From NCBI GenBank assembly GCA_903845935.1, contig CAIMZI010000027.1:1-64000 (forward strand): a stretch of DNA of 64,000 bases. Reading direction: 5' to 3'. The DNA comes from an uncultured beta proteobacterium (lineage in GTDB: Bacteria > Pseudomonadota > Gammaproteobacteria > Burkholderiales > Burkholderiaceae_C). The notes beneath the pieces were generated by a model, which saw only the letters and a list, made by a program, of their open reading frames with translations, had not been told where the DNA came from and did no database searches. Positions 43,283 to 50,885 of the stretch are shown here, one piece after another (within the stretch, counting starts at the first letter, position 1; every line of letters begins with the position of its first letter). The position numbers and the translations under genes are program-made.

Positions 43283-44416
43283 TCAGTGCCTGCGCTGGAA
43301 GTCCTGCATGAAGTCCAGCAACTGGTCTACAGCCGCCAGGCCCAGGGCGTTGTAAATGGAGGCCCTGATGCCGCCAATGGCGCGGTGACCGCCCAGGCCC
43401 GAAAACCCGGCAGCGCTGGATTCGGCCAGAAAGCTGGCTTCCAGTTCCTTGGATGGCAGTTCAAACACGGTGTTCATCAGGGAGCGGTCCGCAGGCTTGG
43501 CGCGACCCCGGTAAAAGCCGCCGCTGCCATCGATAAAACCGTAAATTTTCTGCGCCTTCTGCTGATTGATCGCATCCACCTTTTTCAGGCCACCGATCTG
43601 GTGCAGCAGCCAGCGCGTGACCAAGAGCGTGACATAAATGGAAAAAACCGGCGGTGTATTGAAGTTGGAATGGCTGGCGATCTGGGTGCCGTAGTTGAGA
43701 AAATCCGGCAGATCGCGGTTGACCGATTCCAGAATCTCATCGCGCAGCAACACCATGGTGACGCCCGCCGGGCCAATGTTCTTTTGCGCGTGGGCGTAGA
43801 TGATGGAGAAGCGCTCGGCCTCGCAGGGGCGGGACAGAAAGTCCGAGGACATATCGCAGACGCGCGGCACATCGTCCCGGCCCAGCACCCGTTGAAACTG
43901 CAGTCCTTCGACCGTCTCGTTGGACACATAGTGCAGGTAACTGGCGTCCTCTGAGAATGCCAGCTCGTCGTCGGTGGGCAGGCAACGATAGCCGCTGGAC
44001 TCACCGCTCCAGATCACACGCACCGGGCCTTCGCGCCGTGCATCGGCAATCGGTTTGGAGCTCCAGTAGCCGGTCTGCACATATTCCGCAGCCTGGGTTT
44101 TTCCGCGCAGCAAGCTCATGGGCACCATCGAGAACTGCTGTGTGGCGCCGCCCTGCAGCATCAGCACATGGTAGTTTTTTCCAAGGCCCAGCAGGCTGCG
44201 CACATTGTCTTCCAGCTCGGTGACGACGGCGGCAAACCAGTCCGAACGGTGGCTGATGCCCAGCAGTGACAGGCGCGTGCCCGGTACCTCCATGATCGCC
44301 TGTTGAATCTCAGCCAGCACGCAGGCGGGCAAGACACCGGGGCCGCCGGAAAAATTCAGTTGGTTGAAGGGATTCATGGTTGGGCCCGGTATGCTTGAGT
44401 GGGAGACTGCGTTCAT
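43283..44416 (-). CDS. serC: Phosphoserine aminotransferase (SerC family)
   Basis: A 377-residue PLP enzyme of the SerC family, which makes phosphoserine from phosphohydroxypyruvate. It begins LNFSGGPGVLPACVL after a short leader, has MLQGGATQQFSMVPMSLL, the PLP-lysine region HAQKNIGPAGV, and ends with GHRAIGGIRASIYNAL. I used the ATG at 44416, which overlaps the stop of the upstream gene (TGATG); the ATG at 44377 is an alternative that fits the family N terminus better. Pairing with an ATP-grasp-like gene is unusual for serC. Confidence 0.92.
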   Translation of the reverse strand: MNAVSHSSIPGPTMNPFNQLNFSGGPGVLPACVLAEIQQAIMEVPGTRLSLLGISHRSDWFAAVVTELEDNVRSLLGLGKNYHVLMLQGGATQQFSMVPMSLLRGKTQAAEYVQTGYWSSKPIADARREGPVRVIWSGESSGYRCLPTDDELAFSEDASYLHYVSNETVEGLQFQRVLGRDDVPRVCDMSSDFLSRPCEAERFSIIYAHAQKNIGPAGVTMVLLRDEILESVNRDLPDFLNYGTQIASHSNFNTPPVFSIYVTLLVTRWLLHQIGGLKKVDAINQQKAQKIYGFIDGSGGFYRGRAKPADRSLMNTVFELPSKELEASFLAESSAAGFSGLGGHRAIGGIRASIYNALGLAAVDQLLDFMQDFQRRH

Positions 44417-45651
44417 CAAGGTCTGGGAACCAGGCCGTAAAGGAGTTCGCTGAATGCGGCTTGCGCTTTTTGAATATGCGCATTTTTGTAGGGAAACAGG
44501 TTTTCTATATCCATGGCATGAACCACGCCGCCGTGGTCGATTTCAAACAGTAGCAGGTCGCCGTCACGGGTTTCGGCACAGTCCATCACCAGGTAATCGA
44601 GCTGCATGCGTTCGGCTATGGCCTGGAAGGCCGTGCGGTGCTTGTAGACAAAGCTGTCAAAGGCCTGCATAAACCTTGCCTCTTCGCTGCGTTTCCAGGC
44701 TTCCTGGTACATGCCCGCGTTGACGTAATGCACCATCCATTGGGTGGAAATGGCCATGTGGCAGACAAAGGGCTGGCCCGCGATCAGCGCAATGCGAATT
44801 TTTTTGAAGAAGCCGGTGTTATCGCTGTAGTCGATGAAGGGCGCCATAAAGAAGTCCGGCCCAGCCACTCGGGACAAATACACGGCCACATCCTCCGGGA
44901 CGCTGATCTTGTGCAGGTCGGCTCCGGCCTGAGAGTCCAGGGGGCGCAGGATGAGCGGAAAATCGGTGTCGGCAATCAGCGCCGACAAGGGTGTTTGACC
45001 CGCCGCCAGCGCCTTGAGTTGCGACCGGGTGACGCGTACCGTGGGCGGCATACGCAGGTGCGCTATGCCGGCGAGCACGGTGCTGGCCATGTCGCGTCCA
45101 GTGTGGCGCAGGTAGCGGGGCCGGTTCAGCACCGGTTGGGCCCAGCCGCTCAGCCCCAGGTCCAAGGCGTCCAGCAGTCGGCGGTTGTCGTCCGAATCGG
45201 CAATGCCCACAAACAGCACGTCGTGCTCAGGCATATCGGCCAGCAGGTCTGCGCCAGCAAACACGTAATGGAAGATCAGCTCGATGTCGGACTCTTCGAG
45301 TAGGCATTCCAGCGGCGTGTAGGATTGGATGCTGCCCTGGGTCACCAGCACCAAGAGGCGCAGCCGGGTCGGTTGGATGCGCGCCGCAAGGCGGTAGCTA
45401 CGCTCAAGCGACAGCGCCTCTTGCTGCAAGGCCAGCCCCAGCTCTTTCTGGTTGAGGCACTGCAGGGCGATGGACAGATTCATCAGCAGCAGCGGATTGT
45501 TGGCCTGCGCTGCGCTGCGCACAAGCATTTGGTCCGCCAAGGCGCGTATGTCGTCGCCCGCGATGCTGGCGCGCAAAAAAGGCGCCAGTCCAAGGTACTG
45601 GACCAGCCCGGCTGCGAGAGGATCGAAGGAGCTCATGGTGTGAAGGGACAT
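44416..45651 (-). CDS. ATP-grasp-like protein with helical repeat N terminus
   Basis: A 411-residue protein. The N-terminal 100 residues are helical and TPR-like (ADQMLVRSAAQANNPLLLMNLSIALQCLNQKELGLALQQEAL). The rest has an ATP-grasp-like pattern: DFPLILRPLDSQAGADLHKI (the usual Lys/Pro-rich strand), FMAPFIDYSDNTGFFKKIRIALI, and LDYLVMDCAETRDGDLLLFEID with the metal-binding acidic residues. ATP-grasp enzymes form peptide-like or thioester bonds. Its substrate is unknown. It is translationally coupled to the serC-like gene. The start at 45651 is chosen because the track start is a TTG at the coaX stop. Confidence 0.75.
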   Translation of the reverse strand: MSLHTMSSFDPLAAGLVQYLGLAPFLRASIAGDDIRALADQMLVRSAAQANNPLLLMNLSIALQCLNQKELGLALQQEALSLERSYRLAARIQPTRLRLLVLVTQGSIQSYTPLECLLEESDIELIFHYVFAGADLLADMPEHDVLFVGIADSDDNRRLLDALDLGLSGWAQPVLNRPRYLRHTGRDMASTVLAGIAHLRMPPTVRVTRSQLKALAAGQTPLSALIADTDFPLILRPLDSQAGADLHKISVPEDVAVYLSRVAGPDFFMAPFIDYSDNTGFFKKIRIALIAGQPFVCHMAISTQWMVHYVNAGMYQEAWKRSEEARFMQAFDSFVYKHRTAFQAIAERMQLDYLVMDCAETRDGDLLLFEIDHGGVVHAMDIENLFPYKNAHIQKAQAAFSELLYGLVPRP

Positions 45652-45762
45652 CCGATTCCGGAGTTGCTTCCAGGGGAAGCGTTCAAGACTGATTTTCCCA
45701 GCGGGGCAGTTGCAAAAGCGCGTGAATTGGCGGGTAAAGAACCGGCTTATTCGCAGCTCCAA

Positions 45763-46530
45763 CTAGCTGGGAAAACGTCTTTGTGCGATGTAAAGCAGGC
45801 CGTCAAAAATCAGGTTGTCCACCAGTTCAAACGGCCGCGTCATGGTGGGTTCCATCTTCCAGGCCGCACCGCCGGTCATGATGCATCGGGGCTCGGCGCC
45901 GCAGTGCTTGCGCACATGCTGCACCATACATTCCACCGCGCCGGCAATGGCGTAGGTGCCGCCGCTGGTCAGCGCATCGCTGGTGTTGGTGGGAAAGGGC
46001 TTGACCTCGCCGGTGGGCACATGCAGGCCGGCGGTGCCGGACTCCAGTGCGCGCAGCATGATGCCGTGGCCGGGCAGGATCAGTCCGCCCAGAAATTTGC
46101 CGCTGGCGTCCACCGCTTCGACGGTGACGGCGGTGCCCACCATCACCAGCACCATGGGCTGTGCCGGTCCGGTGGCGAGCAGATATTGGAAGGCGCCAAT
46201 CATCGCCACCCATCGGTCTGAGCCCAGGCGTGCTGGGTGGTCATAGCCGTTGCGCAGACCGGCCTCGGCCTCGCTCGCCACCACCCATTGCGGCGCCACG
46301 TCCCAGGCTTCCATCTGGTTCTCCACCCGGCGGCGAATCACATCGCTGGCCACCGCGCAGCCCAGCACATGCTTGGGTGGTTTGATCTCGCTCCACGGGC
46401 CTTCTGCCAGTTTTTCAATATTTTCCAGAAACTCGGCTCCCTGCTCCAGCGGTTGGGCTCCGCTGCGGGGAAAGTCGTAAAGCGCCCATTTCAGACGCGT
46501 GTTGCCAATGTCCAGTGCAAGAAAGGTCAT
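45763..46530 (-). CDS. coaX: Type III pantothenate kinase
   Basis: A 255-residue CoaX that phosphorylates pantothenate, the first step of coenzyme A synthesis. It begins [17 protein letters not shown] (ASKHA phosphate-1 motif), and has the conserved [12 protein letters not shown] and [28 protein letters not shown] regions. Length fits the bacterial family. It lacks the BirA gene that often precedes it; here the persulfide dioxygenase-rhodanese gene is 12 bases upstream. Confidence 0.96.
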   Translation of the reverse strand: MTFLALDIGNTRLKWALYDFPRSGAQPLEQGAEFLENIEKLAEGPWSEIKPPKHVLGCAVASDVIRRRVENQMEAWDVAPQWVVASEAEAGLRNGYDHPARLGSDRWVAMIGAFQYLLATGPAQPMVLVMVGTAVTVEAVDASGKFLGGLILPGHGIMLRALESGTAGLHVPTGEVKPFPTNTSDALTSGGTYAIAGAVECMVQHVRKHCGAEPRCIMTGGAAWKMEPTMTRPFELVDNLIFDGLLYIAQRRFPS

Positions 46531-46542
46531 GTGTGCAACCGA

Positions 46543-47646
46543 TCAGCCTTGACGCCAGGGCATGCCACTCAAGCGCCAGCCGCCCTTTTTGCCGCGCTGG
46601 GCCTGGCTGTCGGGGTCACCCTCGAAGCCTTCCAAGATGTTGAAGGCCTGCAGGCCGAGTTCAGTTGCTCGCTTGGCGGCGGCGATGGAGCGCACGCCGC
46701 TGCGGCACAGCAGCAGAACTTTTTTTCCGCCGGATGCTGCTTGCAATTGCGTATCAAAGTCTGGATTGAAGGCCATGCCCGGCCACTGCTTCCAGGCCAC
46801 GACCGAAGCGCCGGGTACAAAGCCCACCCATTCGCGCTCGGCGTCGGTGCGCACATCGACCAGCACCGCTTCACCGGCCAGCCACCAGGCATGGGCCAAG
46901 GCTGCGCTGATGTCGCCGGCATAGCCCTCAGCCGCCTGGGGGCTGCCTGCGCCATCGGCGTCGTGGCGCAGTCCGGAACTTAGGTTGGCGGCTACCGCCT
47001 CGTCAATGCGCCGGGGTTTGGGAAGTTGAAGTGTGTCCATGATGGTGGTGAATTCCTGCAAGGTTTTGCCTGCGACCCGGGCGTTGTGCGCCTTTTCCTG
47101 GCCGATGCTGGAGTGGCTGCGTCCCTGGTAGTCGTGGCCCGGCCAGATCGTGGTGGCGTCGGGCAAGGTGAACAGAATCTGTGTCAGGCTGTGGTACATC
47201 GAAGCCGCGCTGCCCGATTGGAAATCGGTGCGGCCGCAGCCGTTGATCAGCAGGGTGTCGCCGGTAAACACATGGTTGCGCCAGACATAGCTCATGCTGC
47301 CGCTGGTATGGCCGGGTGTGTGCAATGCCTTGAAGGTTTCGCCGCCAAAGCTCAGCGTGTCGCCGTCGGCCAGTTGCACCGCTGCGGTGCCTATACCGCA
47401 GCCGGAGGGCACCGCCGTCTTGGCGCCGGTGTGTTCGGCCAGCAGGCCGGAGCTGGTGATGTGGTCGGCATGGGCATGGGTTTCCACTGTCCATTGCAGT
47501 CGCAACCCATGCTGCATGAGCACTGCCAGATCGCGTTCAATTTGCTCGTCGACCGGATCGATGATTAGCGCATCGCGCGTGGCAGAGTCAAACAGCACAT
47601 AGGTGTAGGTGCTGGAGGCGAGGTCAAAAAGCTGAATGGGTTGCAT
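46543..47646 (-). CDS. Persulfide dioxygenase-rhodanese fusion (CstB/Blh-like)
   Basis: A 367-residue fusion. The N-terminal 240 residues are a metallo-beta-lactamase domain (THAHADH, HTPGHTSGSMSY, FTGDTLLINGCGRTDFQ, PGHDY) of the ETHE1 type that oxidises glutathione persulfide or related persulfides to sulfite. The C-terminal 110 residues are a rhodanese domain with the active Cys in LLLCRSGVRS. Such fusions clear reactive sulfur. The start at 47646 is preferred over the longer track start. A CsoR-family repressor gene lies upstream, consistent with sulfide-responsive control. Confidence 0.93.
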   Translation of the reverse strand: MQPIQLFDLASSTYTYVLFDSATRDALIIDPVDEQIERDLAVLMQHGLRLQWTVETHAHADHITSSGLLAEHTGAKTAVPSGCGIGTAAVQLADGDTLSFGGETFKALHTPGHTSGSMSYVWRNHVFTGDTLLINGCGRTDFQSGSAASMYHSLTQILFTLPDATTIWPGHDYQGRSHSSIGQEKAHNARVAGKTLQEFTTIMDTLQLPKPRRIDEAVAANLSSGLRHDADGAGSPQAAEGYAGDISAALAHAWWLAGEAVLVDVRTDAEREWVGFVPGASVVAWKQWPGMAFNPDFDTQLQAASGGKKVLLLCRSGVRSIAAAKRATELGLQAFNILEGFEGDPDSQAQRGKKGGWRLSGMPWRQG

Positions 47647-47723
47647 GACTGATCCGGTTCGCAGTGTAGCCACTTGTTGCGGCTCAAATCCGCTTCGGCT
47701 CCGATTGGCACCTGCGGTTTACC

Positions 47724-48014
47724 CTAGCCTATGCGCGCCAGCAGGGTTTCCATGTCCTTGACCATGGCGGCTAGATCGGTCTTCTGCGTCTCGTCGGGCT
47801 GGATGCGGGTTTGCAATTCCTGCTCCAGAAAACACACCGTCATGCGCAAATAGGTGCTGTCCAGCGCCTTGCGCACGGCGGAGAATTGCTGGCCGATCTT
47901 CAGGCAGTTCTCGCCCTCTTCCACCATGCGCTGAATGCCGCGCAGCTGGCCCTCGGCGCGACGCAGGCGATTGAGCACGTCGGTTCTGGCGGTTTGGTCT
48001 TTCAAAACGCTCAT
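47724..48014 (-). CDS. CsoR-family repressor without the metal-site residues
   Basis: A 96-residue all-helical repressor of the CsoR/RcnR/CstR family (LNRLRRAEGQLRGIQRMVEEGENCLKIGQQFSAVRKAL). Copper-type CsoR proteins use Cys, His and Cys at fixed spacing. Here the first Cys (C37) is kept, the His position is Phe, the second Cys position is Glu, and another Cys (C61) sits one residue before the His position. It is therefore not a copper sensor. Next to a persulfide dioxygenase, a CstR-like persulfide sensor using C37 and C61 is the best guess. Confidence 0.88.
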   Translation of the reverse strand: MSVLKDQTARTDVLNRLRRAEGQLRGIQRMVEEGENCLKIGQQFSAVRKALDSTYLRMTVCFLEQELQTRIQPDETQKTDLAAMVKDMETLLARIG

Positions 48015-48055
48015 GGCGCAGGTCTCCGAAGGTGTGTAGCTAAAGATTGCCATTG

Positions 48056-48320
48056 TCACTGCCCAGTCATGCTTTTTTGCACAGAAGGGATTGATCTAGA
48101 CGGTTTTATTTTTGGCAGCTCAAATTGATTCCGGTCCATCAGCTTCTTCAACATCCAGCCCATCGGGCAGACCTTGGTGATGCCGAACTGGAACATGTTG
48201 GTGCCTACAAAGGCGGTAAATGCCAGCCACCCATGCGATACAAGCAGCGGGCTGGCGTCAATGCCAAGAGCGCCAGCGAGATCAGGAAAAAGCTGCCGGC
48301 GACTCCATGCGGCGCCGGTA
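48056..48320 (-). pseudogene. DUF2892-family membrane protein, frameshifted remnant
   Basis: On the minus strand [14 protein letters not shown] in one frame continues in another as [42 protein letters not shown], a clear end of a DUF2892 protein (two membrane helices, common with rhodaneses). The switch of frame is near 48257-48270. The upstream end is joined to an RND permease fragment with no start of its own. It is probably non-functional. Confidence 0.65.
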
Positions 48321-48460
48321 CAGCGCGTAATACAGGGTTGGACACCAGAATGCCGAAGATCAGGGAGGTCGCCATGCCTAAGCTGGAGTTGATCGGAATC
48401 GGGCTCATGTACGGCCCCATCAGGCCGGAGACAAAGGCCATGGGCAGCCGGTCAGCGCCT
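48321..48460 (-). pseudogene. Fragment of an RND efflux permease
   Basis: The minus-strand segment [43 protein letters not shown] resembles the region of large RND permeases around their later membrane helices. Only about 40 residues of a protein of more than 1000 remain, joined directly to the DUF2892 remnant. It is a deletion scar. Confidence 0.55.
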
Positions 48461-48517
48461 TGCTCTGAAAAGCGGCGGCAATGCGGCTGGAGATACCCAG
48501 GGGGAGTACGGGGTGCG

Positions 48518-48780
48518 TCACGCCGGGCGCTTTGGTATTGCGCGTCTGCAGTATCTAGCGTCTAGCGCGGCCTTGCTGACAAAACCCTTGCCCTGCAGGT
48601 TGCGGGTGCGTTCTATCTGGGTCTGGGCATGTTGCATGCCAACCTGGGCCTCGCGGTCGTCAATCGTTGCCAGCACCGTGCCGCTGGCTGCCGCGCTGGA
48701 TTGCACGGTGACGGTGAGCACGCCGACGACCTGCGCCCAGACTGGAGCTAGCAGCAAAAAGACAGAGCCCGGCGGCGTGC
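48518..48780 (-). pseudogene. Truncated efflux periplasmic adaptor (HlyD/MFP family)
   Basis: Starting near a signal-peptide-like stretch (VFLLLAPVWAQ) the minus strand reads [50 protein letters not shown]. This is the lipoyl/coiled-coil region of a membrane-fusion protein, shortened inside and lacking the barrel domains. There is no clear ATG. With the RND permease and DUF2892 pieces it marks the former order adaptor-permease-DUF2892-CsoR. Confidence 0.55.
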
Positions 48781-48855
48781 TTGAGCAAGCGGGGGCACAA
48801 TAGAGCGGATTGCAGTGTTGGTATGCGGTAATTTATACCCTTTACGGTATTTTAT

Positions 48856-48871
48856 ATACGGGTATGGGTAT
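48856..48871. repeat. 16-bp direct repeat, copy 1 (candidate operator)
   Basis: ATACGGGTATGGGTAT, identical to a second copy 69 bases downstream. It lies between ccoG and the decayed efflux operon. G-tracts bounded by TAC/GTA resemble the kind of site bound by CsoR-family repressors, and such a gene is nearby. Binding is inferred. Confidence 0.55.
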
Positions 48872-48902
48872 AGTTTCGTTCATAACCCATGGGCTTTTTC
48901 GT

Positions 48903-48916
48903 TTGATTTAGATCAG
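48903..48916 (+). promoter_or_regulatory. FNR/Anr-type box upstream of ccoG
   Basis: TTGAT-TTAG-ATCAG, one base away from the FNR consensus TTGAT-N4-ATCAA, about 60 bases before the ccoG start. FNR-type control is usual for genes of cbb3 oxidase assembly, so activation at low oxygen is likely. Confidence 0.75.
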
Positions 48917-48924
48917 TTCAGTCC

Positions 48925-48940
48925 ATACGGGTATGGGTAT
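48925..48940. repeat. 16-bp direct repeat, copy 2 (candidate operator)
   Basis: Second exact copy of ATACGGGTATGGGTAT, nine bases after the FNR-type box and 34 bases before the ccoG start. A protein bound here could block ccoG transcription as well as the divergent genes. Confidence 0.55.
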
Positions 48941-48974
48941 TATTGGCATCATTTATTGAAGTTAGAAGTTCCAA

Positions 48975-50429
48975 GTGTCTGAATCCAAATCCACGGCAAG
49001 AAAGATCATTCCCATCACGGCGGAGCCCACCGGTTTGCCACCCGGTGCCGACATCGAGATGGTGTCGCTCTACCAAGCCACCAAGAAGATTTATCCGCGC
49101 AGTGTGAAGGGGCTGTTTTCGCGCTGGCGCTGGATCCTGGTGTTTTTGACGCAAATCATCTTTTACGGTCTGCCCTGGCTGGAATGGGGCCAACGCCAGG
49201 CCGTGCTGTTTGATCTGGGCGCGCGGCGCTTTTACATCTTCGGCCTGGTGCTGTATCCACAGGACTTCATCTATCTCACCGGCATTCTGGTGATTTCGGC
49301 CTATTCGCTATTCCTGTTTACCGCCGTGGCCGGGCGCCTGTGGTGCGGCTATGCCTGTCCGCAGACCGTTTATACGGAAATTTTCCTGTGGCTGGAAAAA
49401 CTGGCCGAGGGCGACCGCTCCATGCGCATGCGCCGCGATGCCGCGCCCTGGACCCTGGAGAAGTTCGCCCGCAAGGCTGCCAAGCAATTCATGTGGATTA
49501 CGCTGGCGCTATGGACCGGCTTTAGCTTTGTCGGCTATTTCACGCCGATTCACACGCTGGCCGGTGAATTTGCCCAATGGAACCTGGGTTCCTGGGAAAT
49601 TTTCTGGACCTTCTTCTACGCCTTTGCCACCTGGGGCAATGCCGGCTTCATGCGCGAGCAGGTCTGCAAATACATGTGCCCCTATGCGCGCTTCCAGAGC
49701 GCCATGTTTGACAAGGACACGCTGATCGTCACCTATGACCAGGAGCGTGGCGAGCCGCGCGGTGCGCGCAGCAAAAAGGCCGATCCGGCCAAGCTCAACC
49801 TGGGCTCCTGCGTCGACTGCAGCCTGTGCGTGCAGGTGTGTCCCACCGGCATCGATATCCGCAACGGCCTGCAATACGAATGCATTGGCTGCGGTGCCTG
49901 TGCCGATGTCTGCGACGAGGTCATGGACAAGTTGGGCTATGCGCGCGGTCTGGTGAAATACACCACCGAGCATGCGCTGGAGCAGAAGTGGACCAAGGCA
50001 CAAACCCTGAGCCATGTGTTCCGTCCGCGCGTACTCATTTACACCGCCATCCTGGTGCTGGTGCTGGCGGCCATGGGCATCAGCCTGGCCTTGCGCACAC
50101 CGTTCAAGGTGGACGTGGTGCGTGACCGCGGCTCCCTGGCCAGCCTGGCCGAGGGCGGCAAGATCGAGAACGTGTTCGGCATCCAGATCATGAATGCCAC
50201 CGAAAGCACGCAGAAGTTTCATATTGCTGTGGAGGGGCTGCCCGGACTGAGCGTTGCCAGCGAAACCGATGTGGTGATCGAGTCCACCCAATCGCGCTGG
50301 GTGCCGGTGCGCCTGCAACTGCCCTACGATGGGGCCGAGCCGGGTTCGCACACCATTCACTTCCAGATTGAAGCCCCTGGCATGGGCAAGACGGTGAACG
50401 AGAAGGCGGTGTTCATCGTTCCGCGCTAG
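48975..50429 (+). CDS. ccoG: CcoG (FixG), cytochrome cbb3 oxidase accessory protein
   Basis: A 484-residue membrane iron-sulphur protein that helps deliver copper to the cbb3 oxidase. Membrane helices include ILVFLTQIIFYGLPWL and YLTGILVISAYSLFLF. The two ferredoxin-type cluster motifs are CVDCSLCVQVCPTGIDI and CIGCGACADVC, and CGYACPQTVYTEIF and CKYMCPYARFQ are also conserved. A C-terminal Ig-like periplasmic domain follows a last helix (ILVLVLAAMGISLAL). The start is GTG. The ccoNOPQ genes are not in this window. Confidence 0.96.
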   Translation: MSESKSTARKIIPITAEPTGLPPGADIEMVSLYQATKKIYPRSVKGLFSRWRWILVFLTQIIFYGLPWLEWGQRQAVLFDLGARRFYIFGLVLYPQDFIYLTGILVISAYSLFLFTAVAGRLWCGYACPQTVYTEIFLWLEKLAEGDRSMRMRRDAAPWTLEKFARKAAKQFMWITLALWTGFSFVGYFTPIHTLAGEFAQWNLGSWEIFWTFFYAFATWGNAGFMREQVCKYMCPYARFQSAMFDKDTLIVTYDQERGEPRGARSKKADPAKLNLGSCVDCSLCVQVCPTGIDIRNGLQYECIGCGACADVCDEVMDKLGYARGLVKYTTEHALEQKWTKAQTLSHVFRPRVLIYTAILVLVLAAMGISLALRTPFKVDVVRDRGSLASLAEGGKIENVFGIQIMNATESTQKFHIAVEGLPGLSVASETDVVIESTQSRWVPVRLQLPYDGAEPGSHTIHFQIEAPGMGKTVNEKAVFIVPR

Positions 50430-50455
50430 ACCAATAACCTGCTGGAGACAAGAAG

Positions 50456-50737
50456 ATGAAACAAAAATGGATGTGGATTGCTTGGCCTTCGTTTCTGATG
50501 GCCGGGGTGCTGGAACTGCTGGTCTTTGCCGTGGTGGACCCGCAGGACATGCACTGGTTTGGCCAGCCCTTTGACATCTCCAGGCAGGCCGCCTACACGC
50601 TGGGATTCTTTGTGTTCTGGTTCGTCATCGCGATTGCCGGGGCACTGACCACCTTGCTGGCCATGTCACCGTTTGAGGTGAATCGCTGCCCCGTGCCGGT
50701 GTGCGACAGGCCAGAAGACTGCAGCAAGCTGAAATAG
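50456..50737 (+). CDS. Small membrane protein downstream of ccoG
   Basis: A 93-residue protein with two membrane helices (WIAWPSFLMAGVLELLVFAVV and AAYTLGFFVFWFVIAIAGALTTLLA) and a Cys-containing tail (CPVPVCDRPEDCSKLK). GGAGAC lies before the ATG. It is 26 bases after ccoG and probably co-transcribed. The three cysteines near the C terminus could bind metal; no named family is recognised. Confidence 0.85.
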   Translation: MKQKWMWIAWPSFLMAGVLELLVFAVVDPQDMHWFGQPFDISRQAAYTLGFFVFWFVIAIAGALTTLLAMSPFEVNRCPVPVCDRPEDCSKLK

Positions 50738-50821
50738 GCAAGCGGGCTGTGGGCCGACCAACGGCCCCAGCATTGCAGACGCGTCGGTATGTAAGCCAGC
50801 ATGGGCATAAATCGTTTACAG

Positions 50822-50843
50822 TTGACGTTTACGTAAACGTCAA
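50822..50843. promoter_or_regulatory. Perfect 22-bp palindrome upstream of icmF (candidate operator)
   Basis: TTGACGTTTACGTAAACGTCAA is its own reverse complement and lies 42 bases before the icmF ATG. It has the look of a site for regulators of branched-chain amino-acid and acyl-CoA breakdown, such as LiuR of the MerR family. Assignment is inferred. Confidence 0.7.
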
Positions 50844-50885
50844 GCGCCAGAATAGGCGCGGCTGCAACCCCACCCGAGGAAGACC

